The notes under the pieces: model-generated
Told to the model about the DNA's origin: nothing
Database searches by the model: none
What the model saw: only the letters and a program-made list of their open reading frames with translations
Position numbers and translations under genes: made by a program
Shown here: positions 8,276 to 18,311 of the stretch, piece after piece
Numbering within the stretch: position 1 is the stretch's first letter
How the letters are laid out: each line of letters opens with the position of its first letter
NCBI GenBank assembly: GCA_022566355.1
Contig: JADFJB010000002.1
Location: forward strand, 60,320 to 124,319
DNA: 64,000 bases
Reading direction: 5' to 3'
From: a candidate division KSB1 bacterium
Lineage (GTDB): Bacteria; Zhuqueibacterota; JdFR-76; DREG01

Positions 8276-11200
8276 ATGACGGATCACGATAAAAGTTATG
8301 AGTCAATTCTCCAATTTGTCTCGAAACAACGACGAAAAAAGGTCTTCATTCAAACACTGCAGGGGATATTCTATCTTGTTGGCTTTCTGGTTTTAACTTT
8401 AGCCATTGCCTCTTTCCTGGAAATTGTTTTTCATCTAAATGAAACAGTTCGACTCGGAATCGTTTCCGGGCTAGCATTCGTTGGAGGACTCATTTTTTTA
8501 ACCCGATTTGTTTGGCCGCTTGTCAACTATATCTCCAAAACCAAAGCATATAGTTATGATGAATTAGCGAAGGAATTGGGAGCTCACCATGAAAGGTTGC
8601 ATGACGAGCTTTTAAACAGCCTACAGATTTACCGAGATGTGAATGATAATCGCGCTCATTATTCCGTAGACCTTATTGCATCAGCTCTGAAGAAAACGTT
8701 AAAGCGATTAACACGGATTGACTTTTCTCATTTATATTCTTTCCGGAATATAAAAAAAGCTTTGCATGTTTTTACTGCCCCGTTGTTGTTATCCGGTGCG
8801 GCTTTAATCATCTTTCCGGATTCCTTTTCAAATGGATTAAATCATATACTTCATCCCACAACTCGCTTTCGAGCCCGTCCTGTAGAAGTTTTAACCGTAT
8901 GGCCTGGTGACACAACAAAAGTTGAAGGTGACGATGTTAAAATCTCCGTGAAAATCCAGGGCACATATACAGAAGCGGTTAATATATCTTTGCGACAAGA
9001 AAACAGGACGACCACGGAAAACAAAAAGGTTTTCCCAGATTCATCCGGCATGTATCGGTTTGAAATCAAAGGCATTCGAAACACAACTTATTATTCCGTA
9101 AAAGCTGGCGAAGAAATTTCCCCCGTTTATAAAATTAATGTTCAAAAAAGACCGTTTGTAAAAAACTTAAAACTACAATTGATTTTTCCATCCTATACTA
9201 AAATGCCAGCCAGGTACCTGGAAGATAATGTCGGTGACGTTATTGCCTTGGCCGGCACACAAGTTAAAATTCATGCGTCGATTAATAAAGCTGTTCAATC
9301 CGGGCAATTAGTTATGAATCGCAAACAGCCAAGTCCTTTGAAAATAAATGGGAATGAAGTTCGTTCAGCGTTTGTCGTTCGTAATGAGGACACATATAAA
9401 TTGGAAATATTGGACAACTTTGGCTATAGCAATTTAAGTCCGATTGAATATAGTATTCGTCCGATAACTGACCAGTTCCCGGTTGTAGAAATTCTAATAC
9501 CTGGAAGGGACGTGGATTTAAGTGAAGAGCTTAAACTTCCAATTTCTATTGAAGCAGAAGACGATTTTGGATTCAGCAAATTGAGACTTTCTTACCGGGT
9601 TGAGTCCGGTATCCCAATGCCCGTCTCGAATGATACCTCATTTCAATATCTTGATTTAAGTACCGACAATCAACAAGACACAAGACTTAATGTAGATTAT
9701 CTATGGGATCTATCGGATATAAATTTACTTCCTGAAGATATTGTCTATTACTACGCAGAAGTTTGGGATAATGACCGGGTTAGCGGACCCAAACGAAGCA
9801 TATCCAGAATTTTCACCGCCAGGTTTCCATCCGTCTACGAAATATATCAAGAAGTAGCCAGCACACAGGAGGAAGATTTAGAAAAAATGGAAGATATTTT
9901 GGCCGATAGCAAGGAGCTGAAAGAGAAGCTTGATGAAATCGTACGCGAGCTACTGCAGCAGAAGCAGATTGATTGGCTTAAAAAACAGGACCTTGAAGAG
10001 ATAGCCACAAAACAAGCTAAGTTACAGTCGGAAGTTGAAGACATTCAGGAAAATCTTCAAGAAATGATCGACAGAATGGAAAGCAATCAGATGTTGAGTA
10101 TAGAAACTCTTCAGATGTACCAGGAGTTGCAGGAGCTTTTCCAAGAAATAATGACGCCAGAACTTCAACGAGCGTTGGAGAAATTACGGGAGGCATTTGA
10201 GCAGTTGGATGAGAACAAGCTGAGACAAGCCATAAATCAAATGCAACTTTCGCAAGAGAGAATACAAAAAAGTTTAGAGCGTACAATAAACCTGTTAAAA
10301 CAAATGCAGCTTGAACAAAATCTGGATCAAGCTGCCAAGCTGACTGAAAACCTGGCCGAAAGACAGGAAGCATTAAATGAACAGCTGGAAAAAGGGCAAG
10401 AAAACGAATTGGCAAATATGCTTCATCAGCAGCAGAACTTGGAAAAAGATTCCCAAACTTTGGATCAAATGCTCTCCACCCTAAAGCAAGACTTAAAAGA
10501 ACAAGCTCAATTTCAGTCGGAGATAATGGATTCCTTAATGCAAGAGATGCAAAAAGTAATGCAGGAAATGAATCAATCAAGGCAACAATTGCAGAAGGGC
10601 AATATGCAGCAGGCTTCAAAATCCGGGAAAATGTCAGAACAAGAATTACGTGATATGTTAAAACAACTTCAGAAATTGAAACGGGACTTTACGCAATCTC
10701 GAAAGCAGGAATTCATGCAAGAATTTACAAAAGCGACAGAAGACCTCCTTCGGCTCTCAAAAGCACAGGAGGATTTAATGAACCAGACAAAAGAGCTATC
10801 ACCGTCGAGCCCACAGCTTGGCCAGGTTGCCGAAAGCCAACAACAAATGATGCAGCAAATGGGTCGTATTGCGAATCAAATGTATGAGTTATCTCAAAAG
10901 ACATTTTTTGTGACCCCCGAAATTGGGCGCGCAATGGGAAAATCTATGGCCGGTATGCAGAGCGCTTTAAAAAATTTGGAGGATAGAAATACCGGCGGAG
11001 CACCAGGGCAGCAGGCACAGGCAATGGGAGGAATTAACGAAACCATCATACAGGTTCAGGGCGCTATGCAATCACTTCAGAACGCTTCCTCGGCAAGCGG
11101 TATTGATGAATTTATGCAACGCTTGCAGCAAATGTCGGGCACACAACAAGGAATCAACGAGGAAACCATGATGTTGGGACAAGGGAAAATGTCAGCGCAG

Positions 11201-11641
11201 CAACAGGCAGCAATGGCACGTCTTGCGGCTGAACAGTTCGCGCTTAGAAAATCTTTACAGCAACTTCAGCAAGAATTTGGCAATAAATCCGAAATATTAG
11301 GACGTATGGATGGTGTTGCCAATGAAATGGAAGAAGTAATTAAAGAGTTGCAACGCAAACAAGTAGCGCCAAGAACCATTGATCGACAAAGAAGAATTCT
11401 ATCCAGGATGTTGGATGCACAGAAGTCTTTGAAAGAAAGAGAGTATAGTAAAAAGAGAAGATCCAGGTCAGGAAAAACCTATTTTGTTCGTAGTCCGTCC
11501 CAAATTGATGAAAAGATCAAACAACAAAAGGATCGGTTTTTAGAAGATCTATTGCGGGCACGGAAAGCAGGATATAATGATGATTACCTAGAGCTCATTA
11601 GAAATTATTTTCAGGCATTAATGGAAAAAGCGGAGAGATGA
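8276..11641 (+). CDS. DUF4175-like membrane protein with long Gln-rich coiled coil
   Basis: A protein of about 1120 residues. Two membrane segments lie near residues 23-55 and 62-95 and a third near 163-182. A beta-rich, Ig-like extracytoplasmic region follows to about 520, then a very long helical region rich in Gln, Met, Glu and Leu (about 522-1120) with heptad-like spacing. This architecture fits the DUF4175 family of putative envelope proteins. The ATG at 8276 is preceded by AAAGAAAGGG at good spacing; the in-frame TTG at 8270 sits too close to that site. The GTG of the next gene follows its stop by one base, implying coupling. The low-complexity coil could span the periplasm or assemble as a filament; its function is unknown. 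Confidence 0.82.
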   Translation: MTDHDKSYESILQFVSKQRRKKVFIQTLQGIFYLVGFLVLTLAIASFLEIVFHLNETVRLGIVSGLAFVGGLIFLTRFVWPLVNYISKTKAYSYDELAKELGAHHERLHDELLNSLQIYRDVNDNRAHYSVDLIASALKKTLKRLTRIDFSHLYSFRNIKKALHVFTAPLLLSGAALIIFPDSFSNGLNHILHPTTRFRARPVEVLTVWPGDTTKVEGDDVKISVKIQGTYTEAVNISLRQENRTTTENKKVFPDSSGMYRFEIKGIRNTTYYSVKAGEEISPVYKINVQKRPFVKNLKLQLIFPSYTKMPARYLEDNVGDVIALAGTQVKIHASINKAVQSGQLVMNRKQPSPLKINGNEVRSAFVVRNEDTYKLEILDNFGYSNLSPIEYSIRPITDQFPVVEILIPGRDVDLSEELKLPISIEAEDDFGFSKLRLSYRVESGIPMPVSNDTSFQYLDLSTDNQQDTRLNVDYLWDLSDINLLPEDIVYYYAEVWDNDRVSGPKRSISRIFTARFPSVYEIYQEVASTQEEDLEKMEDILADSKELKEKLDEIVRELLQQKQIDWLKKQDLEEIATKQAKLQSEVEDIQENLQEMIDRMESNQMLSIETLQMYQELQELFQEIMTPELQRALEKLREAFEQLDENKLRQAINQMQLSQERIQKSLERTINLLKQMQLEQNLDQAAKLTENLAERQEALNEQLEKGQENELANMLHQQQNLEKDSQTLDQMLSTLKQDLKEQAQFQSEIMDSLMQEMQKVMQEMNQSRQQLQKGNMQQASKSGKMSEQELRDMLKQLQKLKRDFTQSRKQEFMQEFTKATEDLLRLSKAQEDLMNQTKELSPSSPQLGQVAESQQQMMQQMGRIANQMYELSQKTFFVTPEIGRAMGKSMAGMQSALKNLEDRNTGGAPGQQAQAMGGINETIIQVQGAMQSLQNASSASGIDEFMQRLQQMSGTQQGINEETMMLGQGKMSAQQQAAMARLAAEQFALRKSLQQLQQEFGNKSEILGRMDGVANEMEEVIKELQRKQVAPRTIDRQRRILSRMLDAQKSLKEREYSKKRRSRSGKTYFVRSPSQIDEKIKQQKDRFLEDLLRARKAGYNDDYLELIRNYFQALMEKAER

Positions 11642-11642
11642 C

Positions 11643-13505
11643 GTGGAGGGTCGTTTTTTAAATGGAATTTGCCAGGCGGCATTTATGGTTTGTTTGGTTT
11701 TAATTTTTAATAGTGCCGGCATGGCGCAAAACACAAATCAATCAGACCGCGGACAATACAGTCTCGGTCAACAATATGAAGCTATCGGTGATTTTGATCA
11801 AGCTCTTAAAATATATTTAGCGCTCCTGGAAAAGTATCCAAGGAATTTTACCTATTTCGATGCTGCAAGAAAATGCTATGTTAGCCTGAAGAAATATGAC
11901 GAATTGATACAACTAATCGAAACAAGAATCGAATTGGAACCGCACAATTTTCAATATCAAATTCGTTTGGGAGAGACATATCTGCAAAAAGAAGACAAAG
12001 AAAAAGCTTTTTCAATTTGGAATCAAATGATCAACAAGAATAATAAGAATGCATCGGTTTATCGTATGGTTGCCAATACGTTAATACAAAACCGGTTATT
12101 TGATGATGGTATTGAAATTTACCAAAATGGACGCAACACGATTGGAAAACAAGGCTTGTTTTCACTTGAGCTTGCCCAGTTGCACGCCTATCGTTTTAAT
12201 TACGATAAAGCGACAGGGGAATACATGAGATATTTGCGGTCGAATCCCCGTCAATTATCCTATGTGAAGGCGAGAATCGTATCTTTTAAAGGGAACAATG
12301 AAACCTACGAACAGGTAACCTCAACCCTGAAAAGATGGATTTCATCAGAGTCTGAAAACCAGGATTACCAAAGACTCATGATCTCTTTTCTTTTAAGTTA
12401 TGAAAATTATAACGATGCTTTTTCGGCTGTGAAAAAACTAGAACAATTACAAAACAAATCGAAAGAAAAAGGCAAAACCGGCTCAGAGTTATTCAAGTTT
12501 AGCCAAATTGTTTTAGCAGAGAATCAATATAACCTGGCCGAGAAAGCTCTGAATCGAATATTGGAAGAATATTCTAATTACCCGGACAAAGCTAGAATCG
12601 AATATGAGCTAGCTCGAACCTTATATCTGCAAGGAAAATATAAACCGGCATTGACTGCCTATGATCGCGTGGCTATGAATTATCCCAAATCGATTTGGGC
12701 CATTGAAGCCATATTAACCAGCGGAGATATTTATTTAGATGTTTTGTTTTTGCCGGACAGCGCGGTTCATAACTTTAAAAAAGTTTTAGACAATTATGCG
12801 AAGTATCAGAATCGTATCCATACATTTATTAGACTCGGTGATGTTGAAATTGCGAGGGGGAATTTATCGGAAGCGGAAACTTTTTATTTACAAGCGGTTA
12901 ACACTCCGTCTGGAAAAAATCAAAGAGTTAAAGAGAAAAACAATTCAAAAATTGAAGGACAGCTAAAGCTGGCGGAACTGGCTTTCTACCAGGGAGATTT
13001 CAAAAAGACACGAAAACATATTGAGAATATTTTAAAAAGGCCCGTAAGCAGCAGCAATGCATTTGTGAATGACGCCTTAGAATTATCCATTCGGTTGGAC
13101 AACAATGAACAAAATGCTTCAGAAGCTCTAAAGTTATACGCCGAGGCTATTCTTTTTAAAAAACAAAACAAACTCGATGAAGCCAGCCAAAACTTTTCGA
13201 ATGTTGCAGATTCATATCCTCAAGCCAAAATTGCCCCCCAAGCCAGGTTTCAACATTCTAATTTAATTAGAAAAACCGGGGATTTTCTTTCTGCTATCAT
13301 GGGGTTTCAAGCATTGATCAGTAAATACCCAGATAATTCGCTTTGTGATCTGGCGCTTTTTGAGATCGGAACAATTTATGAAAACGATCTCAAAGACACT
13401 TCAAAAGCGATTGAGAATTATGAGACCATTTTGGTGAATTATCCGATGAGTATGCTTGTAGAAAACGTTCGGAAAAAAATCAGAAGTTTGGAAGGAAACC
13501 CGTGA
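11643..13505 (+). CDS. Secreted tetratricopeptide-repeat protein
   Basis: A 620-residue protein with a signal peptide (ending GMAQN) followed by many TPR-type helical hairpins across its length (for example GDFDQALKIYLALLEKYPRN and GKYKPALTAYDRVAMNYPKS). This is a scaffold for protein-protein contacts in the periplasm. It starts with GTG 11643, one base after the stop of the DUF4175 gene, and its own stop overlaps the next start (GTGA). No enzymatic domain is visible. The tight packing suggests it acts with its neighbours, perhaps as an assembly platform for the coiled-coil protein. Confidence 0.85.
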   Translation: MEGRFLNGICQAAFMVCLVLIFNSAGMAQNTNQSDRGQYSLGQQYEAIGDFDQALKIYLALLEKYPRNFTYFDAARKCYVSLKKYDELIQLIETRIELEPHNFQYQIRLGETYLQKEDKEKAFSIWNQMINKNNKNASVYRMVANTLIQNRLFDDGIEIYQNGRNTIGKQGLFSLELAQLHAYRFNYDKATGEYMRYLRSNPRQLSYVKARIVSFKGNNETYEQVTSTLKRWISSESENQDYQRLMISFLLSYENYNDAFSAVKKLEQLQNKSKEKGKTGSELFKFSQIVLAENQYNLAEKALNRILEEYSNYPDKARIEYELARTLYLQGKYKPALTAYDRVAMNYPKSIWAIEAILTSGDIYLDVLFLPDSAVHNFKKVLDNYAKYQNRIHTFIRLGDVEIARGNLSEAETFYLQAVNTPSGKNQRVKEKNNSKIEGQLKLAELAFYQGDFKKTRKHIENILKRPVSSSNAFVNDALELSIRLDNNEQNASEALKLYAEAILFKKQNKLDEASQNFSNVADSYPQAKIAPQARFQHSNLIRKTGDFLSAIMGFQALISKYPDNSLCDLALFEIGTIYENDLKDTSKAIENYETILVNYPMSMLVENVRKKIRSLEGNP

Positions 13506-14767
13506 AAAAACAGTTAGCCATATTACTATTTATACTGGTTCTAGACCCCAGCCATGTCTCAGCTCAAAAGATATTAATCCACATGGATTTACAGCAATCC
13601 GATCATCTTAAAGCTTATGGGATTGCATTTTGGACCCTTGAAAAAGGAATTAATGTTGAGTGGCTGTTAAACTATCGGGGGGGATCTTTTTTGATCGACC
13701 ATTATCCTGAAATAGAAAGAGAGTTAAGACTTAGAGGAGTAGCAAGCGTATCTGTGACTGGAAGTGATGTGGCAAGGATTTATGATGCAATTGAAAAAGG
13801 AAACATGGAAGTTGTGCTGTTAGAAAAAGTACCCCGGATAGCTGTTTATTCGCCGCCAAGCAAACAGCCATGGGATGATGCGGTAACATTGGCACTGGCC
13901 TATGCTGAAGTACCATATGATCAAATCTGGGACAAGGAAGTTCTTCAAGGGGAGCTTGAAAATTATGACTGGCTTCATTTGCACCATGAAGATTTTACCG
14001 GGCAATACGGAAAGTTTTACGCAAGCTTTCGCAACACACCCTGGTATATTGAAGAAGTTCGAATGAATGAAACCATGGCGGCAAGCCTTGGTTTTAAAAA
14101 AGTTAGCACATTAAAAAATGCTGTTGCACAAACCATAAGAGAATCTGTGGCGCGGGGAGGATTTCTTTTTGCAATGTGTTCCGCAACAGATTCCTATGAT
14201 ATTTCATTGGCTGCTTCGGATACGGATATTGTATCTGAAGTGTTTGATGGAGACCCAATCGCACCTAATAGCCAATCGAAACTGAATTATGCCCAAACAT
14301 TAGCTTTTGAGAATTTTAAACTTGAGATGAATCCTTTTGTCTATGAGTATTCTGATATCGATATTCCCTCAAGTGTTAATGCTTCCTTGCGTGGTGCCGA
14401 TGCGGATGCGTTTACACTTTTTGAATTTTCCGCAAAATATGATCCTGTTCCGGTTATGTTAACACAGAACCATGTAAATGTAATAAAAGGATTTATGGGT
14501 CAAACTACCGGCTTTCGCAGGTCCCGAATCAAGAGTTCGGTGGTGATTTTGGGGGAGATTCCGGAGACAGAAAACATCAAATATATTCACGGCAATTTTG
14601 GGCGGGGGACATTTACTTTTTTAGGCGGCCACGATCCGGAAGATTATCAACATGCTGTGGGCGACCCCCCAACCCAACTTTCCTTGCATAGGAACTCTCC
14701 CGGGTATAGACTGATTCTGAACAATGTACTTTTCCCGGCGGCAAAAAAGAAGAAACGAAAAACCTGA
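13502..14767 (+). CDS. Conserved secreted protein of unknown function, linked to DUF4159/DUF4175
   Basis: A 421-residue exported protein (signal peptide ending HVSAQ) that begins with GTG overlapping the previous stop. The mature N-terminus (HMDLQQSDHLKAYGIAFW) and the segments RGGSFLIDHYPEIE, RIAVYSPPSKQPWDDAV, RGGFLFAMCSATDSYDI and TFTFLGGHDPEDYQHAVGD look like a conserved family with an amidotransferase- or flavodoxin-like alpha/beta fold. Relatives are sometimes labelled asparagine synthetase B, but I see none of that enzyme's motifs and would not adopt the name. The C-terminus is a basic tail (KKKKRKT). Histidines and acidic residues in GGHDPEDYQH could form an active site, but this is a guess. 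Confidence 0.72.
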   Translation: MKKQLAILLFILVLDPSHVSAQKILIHMDLQQSDHLKAYGIAFWTLEKGINVEWLLNYRGGSFLIDHYPEIERELRLRGVASVSVTGSDVARIYDAIEKGNMEVVLLEKVPRIAVYSPPSKQPWDDAVTLALAYAEVPYDQIWDKEVLQGELENYDWLHLHHEDFTGQYGKFYASFRNTPWYIEEVRMNETMAASLGFKKVSTLKNAVAQTIRESVARGGFLFAMCSATDSYDISLAASDTDIVSEVFDGDPIAPNSQSKLNYAQTLAFENFKLEMNPFVYEYSDIDIPSSVNASLRGADADAFTLFEFSAKYDPVPVMLTQNHVNVIKGFMGQTTGFRRSRIKSSVVILGEIPETENIKYIHGNFGRGTFTFLGGHDPEDYQHAVGDPPTQLSLHRNSPGYRLILNNVLFPAAKKKKRKT

Positions 14768-14955
14768 TCCTTTCTGTTTTACTTTCATATTATTAAATAA
14801 CCGTTTTATTTTTTCACATTCTGATTTTTATAGATTGATTCGATGAAATTATAGGTTTTGGTGTAATCAATTACCTCCAGGTTGCAATTAGAAATGAATC
14901 CAAGTATATTTGATTTTTGAAAAGGAATTAAACAGAACTGATTGTTACGGATTAT

Positions 14956-15930
14956 ATGGCAACTCAAATTTATATAACAATGGGGGACCTTAACGGAATC
15001 GGACCGGAGGTAACTATTAAGGCCATTTCGGAACTATTTCCAAGCCAGAATGTGGTTTTTACGATTGTAGGTTCCGGAAAAGCTCTTGAGTTTTATTCAA
15101 GAACATTAAGCGCAAAACTAACAATAGAAGAGGGCCAACCAGGGAGCGATCCTTTGAAACTACATTTTTTAGAAGTGGATTCGGAAGATATGAATACCAT
15201 TGAGCCGGGTCTTGTAAAAGCTGAAGCGGGAAAAGCAAGTGTTCAATTTATTCAAAAAGCACTCACGTTGATTGAAAACAACGACAAAGCAGCCTTGGTT
15301 ACTGCGCCAATCAGCAAGCAAGCAATCTGGGCAGCGGGAATCGATTTTCCCGGCCATACGGAATTACTGGCAGACTGGTTTAACACTGAGAATTACACAA
15401 TGATGCTTATTTCGAATGAATTGAAGGTTGGCCTGGTTACTACACATCATCCTATTCGGGATGTTTCCGATTTATTATCTTCCGATTTGATAATGAAGAA
15501 ATGCATGACAATAAACCGCGATTTACAAAATCGATTTCAAATTAGAAACCCCCGCATTGCTTTGGCTGGTTTAAATCCCCACGCAGGTGAGAACGGTCAG
15601 CTCGGAACGGAAGAGGAAAAAATTATCAAGCCGGCCATCGAAAAATTAAAGCAGCAAAATGTATTTGTTGAGGGCCCGTTTTCATCAGACACTTTGTTTA
15701 TCCCCCAAAAATTGCAGCAATATCACGCGATTTTGGCTATGTATCATGATCAAGGTATGATTCCGGTAAAAATGCAGGGATTCGGAAAGGCCGTTAATTA
15801 TACGGCAGGACTCCCAATTGTAAGGACTTCCCCGGATCACGGAACAGCGTTTGATATCGCAGGAAAGGGGCTTGCGAACCCATCAAGTATGATAGAGGCG
15901 ATAAAACTTGCGATCACATTGGCCGGATAA
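14956..15930 (+). CDS. pdxA: 4-hydroxythreonine-4-phosphate dehydrogenase PdxA
   Basis: PdxA is a cytosolic, metal- and NAD-dependent enzyme that oxidises 4-phosphohydroxy-L-threonine in the DXP-dependent pathway to pyridoxal phosphate. The length of 324 residues is normal. Family landmarks are intact: GDLNGIGPEV near the N-terminus, PGHTELLADW (metal-ligand His), GLNPHAGENG (about 206-215), MYHDQGMIPVK (about 261-271), and RTSPDHGTAFDIAG near the C-terminus. The product cofactor serves aminotransferases such as the one at 25665. The 188 bases upstream hold no clear promoter, and the start lacks a good ribosome-binding site. The methyltransferase gene follows after four bases. Confidence 0.95.
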   Translation: MATQIYITMGDLNGIGPEVTIKAISELFPSQNVVFTIVGSGKALEFYSRTLSAKLTIEEGQPGSDPLKLHFLEVDSEDMNTIEPGLVKAEAGKASVQFIQKALTLIENNDKAALVTAPISKQAIWAAGIDFPGHTELLADWFNTENYTMMLISNELKVGLVTTHHPIRDVSDLLSSDLIMKKCMTINRDLQNRFQIRNPRIALAGLNPHAGENGQLGTEEEKIIKPAIEKLKQQNVFVEGPFSSDTLFIPQKLQQYHAILAMYHDQGMIPVKMQGFGKAVNYTAGLPIVRTSPDHGTAFDIAGKGLANPSSMIEAIKLAITLAG

Positions 15931-15934
15931 AAAA

Positions 15935-16681
15935 ATGACTGGGGTTGCACCCTATGAAAAACTAGCCCTTATTTACGACCAACTGATGAAACATGTTGAT
16001 TATCGGAGCTGGGCTAATTATATAAATAAATTAATCACGAAATATCATCCTAAGACAAAAACGATTTTAGATGCAAGTTGTGGAACGGGAAATTTATTGG
16101 CGATGTTGAGAAGGTATCCTTATGATTTTTTGGGATGTGATTTTTCCCTGCCAATGCTAAAACAGGCCAAAGTAAAAGGAAAGATAGAATCAATTCCAAT
16201 ATGGCGTTGTTCAATGGTTGATCTGGCCGTTCAAAAAAAAGTTGATGTAATTCTGAGCTTATATGATAGCGTAAATTATATCATGGAAATTGAAAATATT
16301 ATAAAGTTTATTTCTAACGCTGAAGTTGCTTTACAAAACGGAGGATTGTTAATTTTTGATATTTGTACAGAACGAAATGCAATTAAGTATTTCTATAATT
16401 ATTATGATCACGATTCCCAGAGAACCTTTAAATATGATCGCTGGAGCCATTACGATCAGAAAACCCATATTCAGCATACAGAGTTTAAAGTGCATTTTTA
16501 CTCTGAGAAGAAAACATATTTAGAGAAACATAAACAAAAAATATACTCTATACGAGCCATTCTTGATGCAATTAATTCGACTTCTATGAAGCTCATAGAT
16601 ATTTACGATGGTTATACATTTCAACCGGCTAATTCAAAATCGAACAGGATACATTTTGTTTTAAGGCTCGATTATTCATAA
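15935..16681 (+). CDS. Class I SAM-dependent methyltransferase
   Basis: A protein of about 248 residues with a Rossmann-type methyltransferase core: TILDASCGTGNLLAML is motif I, which binds S-adenosylmethionine, and LGCDFSLPMLKQA is motif II. VDVILSLYDSVNYI corresponds to motif IV. The substrate cannot be told from sequence; similar proteins methylate small molecules. ATG 15935 is preferred over an in-frame TTG at 15908, which lies within pdxA. Its stop shares one base with the ftsE start, so it is translated in series with ftsE and ftsX. Confidence 0.85.
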   Translation: MTGVAPYEKLALIYDQLMKHVDYRSWANYINKLITKYHPKTKTILDASCGTGNLLAMLRRYPYDFLGCDFSLPMLKQAKVKGKIESIPIWRCSMVDLAVQKKVDVILSLYDSVNYIMEIENIIKFISNAEVALQNGGLLIFDICTERNAIKYFYNYYDHDSQRTFKYDRWSHYDQKTHIQHTEFKVHFYSEKKTYLEKHKQKIYSIRAILDAINSTSMKLIDIYDGYTFQPANSKSNRIHFVLRLDYS

Positions 16682-17331
16682 TGCTACATTTATATAATGT
16701 AACATATCAATACACGGGTGGTTACGGAGTAAAAGGAATCACCTTTTCGATTCAGAAGGGTGAATTCGCTTTTTTGGTTGGGCCATCCGGGGCTGGCAAA
16801 TCGACGATTTTGAAATTGATAAATCTTGAGTGTCCGCTACAAACGGGACATATCATTTTGGATTTGGTGAATGCTACGAATGTGAGTCGAAAGCAAATTC
16901 CGTTTTTTCGACGTAAAATCGGAGTGGTTTTTCAAGACTTTAAGCTATTGCAAGATAGAAATGTATTTGAAAATGTGGCTTTTGCCATGCATGCTATTGG
17001 AACTAGACGAAAGAAAATAAAAAGCAGGGTTCTTGAAGTTCTAAAAGATGTCGGTCTTACACATAAACGACTGAAGTTTCCCCAGGAACTCTCCGGTGGT
17101 GAACAACAAAGGATAGCAATAGCACGGGCGATTGTGAATGAGCCATTTATCTTGTTGGCCGACGAACCAACCGGAAATCTTGATCATGATATCACAATGG
17201 AAATTCTTAATTTACTTAAACGGATAAACACCATGGGAACAGCAGTTCTAATGGCAACACACAACCAGGAATTGGCGGACCAGTTACGGAAAAGATCAAT
17301 ATTTATTAGAAACGGAAGACTTGAACTGTGA
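16681..17331 (+). CDS. ftsE: Cell-division ABC-type ATPase FtsE
   Basis: FtsE is the cytoplasmic ATPase of the FtsEX complex, which controls peptidoglycan hydrolases at the septum. The 216-residue protein has Walker A (GPSGAGKST, residues 34-42), a Q-loop (GVVFQDFKLL), the ABC signature (LSGGEQQRIAIARA), Walker B with the downstream D-loop (LLADEPTGNLD) and the switch His (ATHNQE). Length and the short N-terminus (MLHLYNVTYQY) are typical. Its stop overlaps the GTG start of ftsX, the classical ftsEX arrangement. Confidence 0.96.
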   Translation: MLHLYNVTYQYTGGYGVKGITFSIQKGEFAFLVGPSGAGKSTILKLINLECPLQTGHIILDLVNATNVSRKQIPFFRRKIGVVFQDFKLLQDRNVFENVAFAMHAIGTRRKKIKSRVLEVLKDVGLTHKRLKFPQELSGGEQQRIAIARAIVNEPFILLADEPTGNLDHDITMEILNLLKRINTMGTAVLMATHNQELADQLRKRSIFIRNGRLEL

Positions 17332-18179
17332 GTTGGTTTTATTCCTTAAAAGAAGGCGCTTCTGCACTACGAACTTCCAAGCAATCGAGTGTATTGCCAA
17401 TTATTACCGTGGGGGTTTCGTTGTTTTTTGTAGGTTTTTTCGCATTTGCGATTGTGAAAGGCTCTCTTCTTATTGGATATTTTAAGAGTCTACTTACCAT
17501 GGAACTCTTTCTTAGAGATGGAATAACAGAAGAAACGACAGCTGAAATTCAATCTCAACTAGTCAAATACCCGGAAATAGCCCAATTGCGATTTATATCC
17601 AAAGAGCAAGCATTAGAAGAATTTAACCAAGATTTTGGAAGTAATATTGAATCTGTATTAGGTGAAAATCCACTGCCCTCTTCTTTTAGAATATTAATAA
17701 AGTCGGAGTACCAGGAAGAAGAAATAATAGAAAAAGTTAAATCGCAAATTGAAACCATAAGCGGCATCGACGAAGTCGTTTATCGTTTTGATTTGCAGAA
17801 ATTGATCTCAAAGTATATTCGGGCAGCTATTTTGTTCGTTTTAATTATCGGTAGCATTTTAGTTGTCAGTTCAATTATACTAATTTCCAATACAGTTAAG
17901 CTTTCAATTCTTACTCGAAAAGATTCCATTGAAATCATGAGCCTTATTGGTGCAAAGCAATCATTTATTCGTGGGCCATTTTTGATTGAGGGAGCATTGC
18001 AGGGTTTAATTGGTGCGATTTTAGCGATTTTAGGAAACATAATTCTTGTCAATATCATAAGAATATATTTCCCCCAATTGATGATGGATATTAAATACAT
18101 AGCACTTTCAATTTTATTTTTTGGGGTACTATTTGGCAGTTTGGGAAGTTGGCTTGCTATTCGAAAAACTTTAAGGTGA
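17328..18179 (+). CDS. ftsX: Cell-division membrane protein FtsX
   Basis: FtsX is the membrane partner of FtsE and passes ATP-driven changes to periplasmic amidase activators. The 283-residue protein has one N-terminal membrane segment (about 24-48), a periplasmic loop with the FtsX pattern (SKEQALEEF, NPLPSSFRILIKS, GIDEVVYRFDL) and three C-terminal membrane segments. It starts with GTG overlapping the ftsE stop. No terminator is evident between it and the hrcA promoter. Confidence 0.95.
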   Translation: MSWFYSLKEGASALRTSKQSSVLPIITVGVSLFFVGFFAFAIVKGSLLIGYFKSLLTMELFLRDGITEETTAEIQSQLVKYPEIAQLRFISKEQALEEFNQDFGSNIESVLGENPLPSSFRILIKSEYQEEEIIEKVKSQIETISGIDEVVYRFDLQKLISKYIRAAILFVLIIGSILVVSSIILISNTVKLSILTRKDSIEIMSLIGAKQSFIRGPFLIEGALQGLIGAILAILGNIILVNIIRIYFPQLMMDIKYIALSILFFGVLFGSLGSWLAIRKTLR

Positions 18180-18238
18180 AACCGAGATGATAAATTTTCG
18201 TAACTTGCTTGTTTTCTACTGAATAGGAGGTTTTAATC

Positions 18239-18267
18239 TTGACAACCCTGTTAAAAATTAGTAATAT
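18239..18267 (+). promoter_or_regulatory. Sigma-70-type promoter upstream of hrcA
   Basis: TTGACA at 18239-18244, a 17-base spacer and TAATAT at 18262-18267 give a perfect -35 box, ideal spacing and a near-perfect -10. It lies 44 bases before the hrcA start and should drive hrcA-grpE-dnaJ. No CIRCE inverted repeat is seen around it. Confidence 0.78.
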
Positions 18268-18311
18268 TTCCATTTGGATTTATTGAATAAATAAAAAGGT
18301 AGATATTAACC

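Noticed and set aside
10017-10619. 200-residue open frame on the minus strand
   Set aside because: It is the shadow of the Gln-rich coil of the DUF4175 gene; CAG/CAA codons read backwards rarely give stops.
13502-14767. Annotation as asparagine synthetase B
   Set aside because: No N-terminal catalytic Cys, no PP-loop SGGxDS motif, and a signal peptide directs it out of the cytoplasm.
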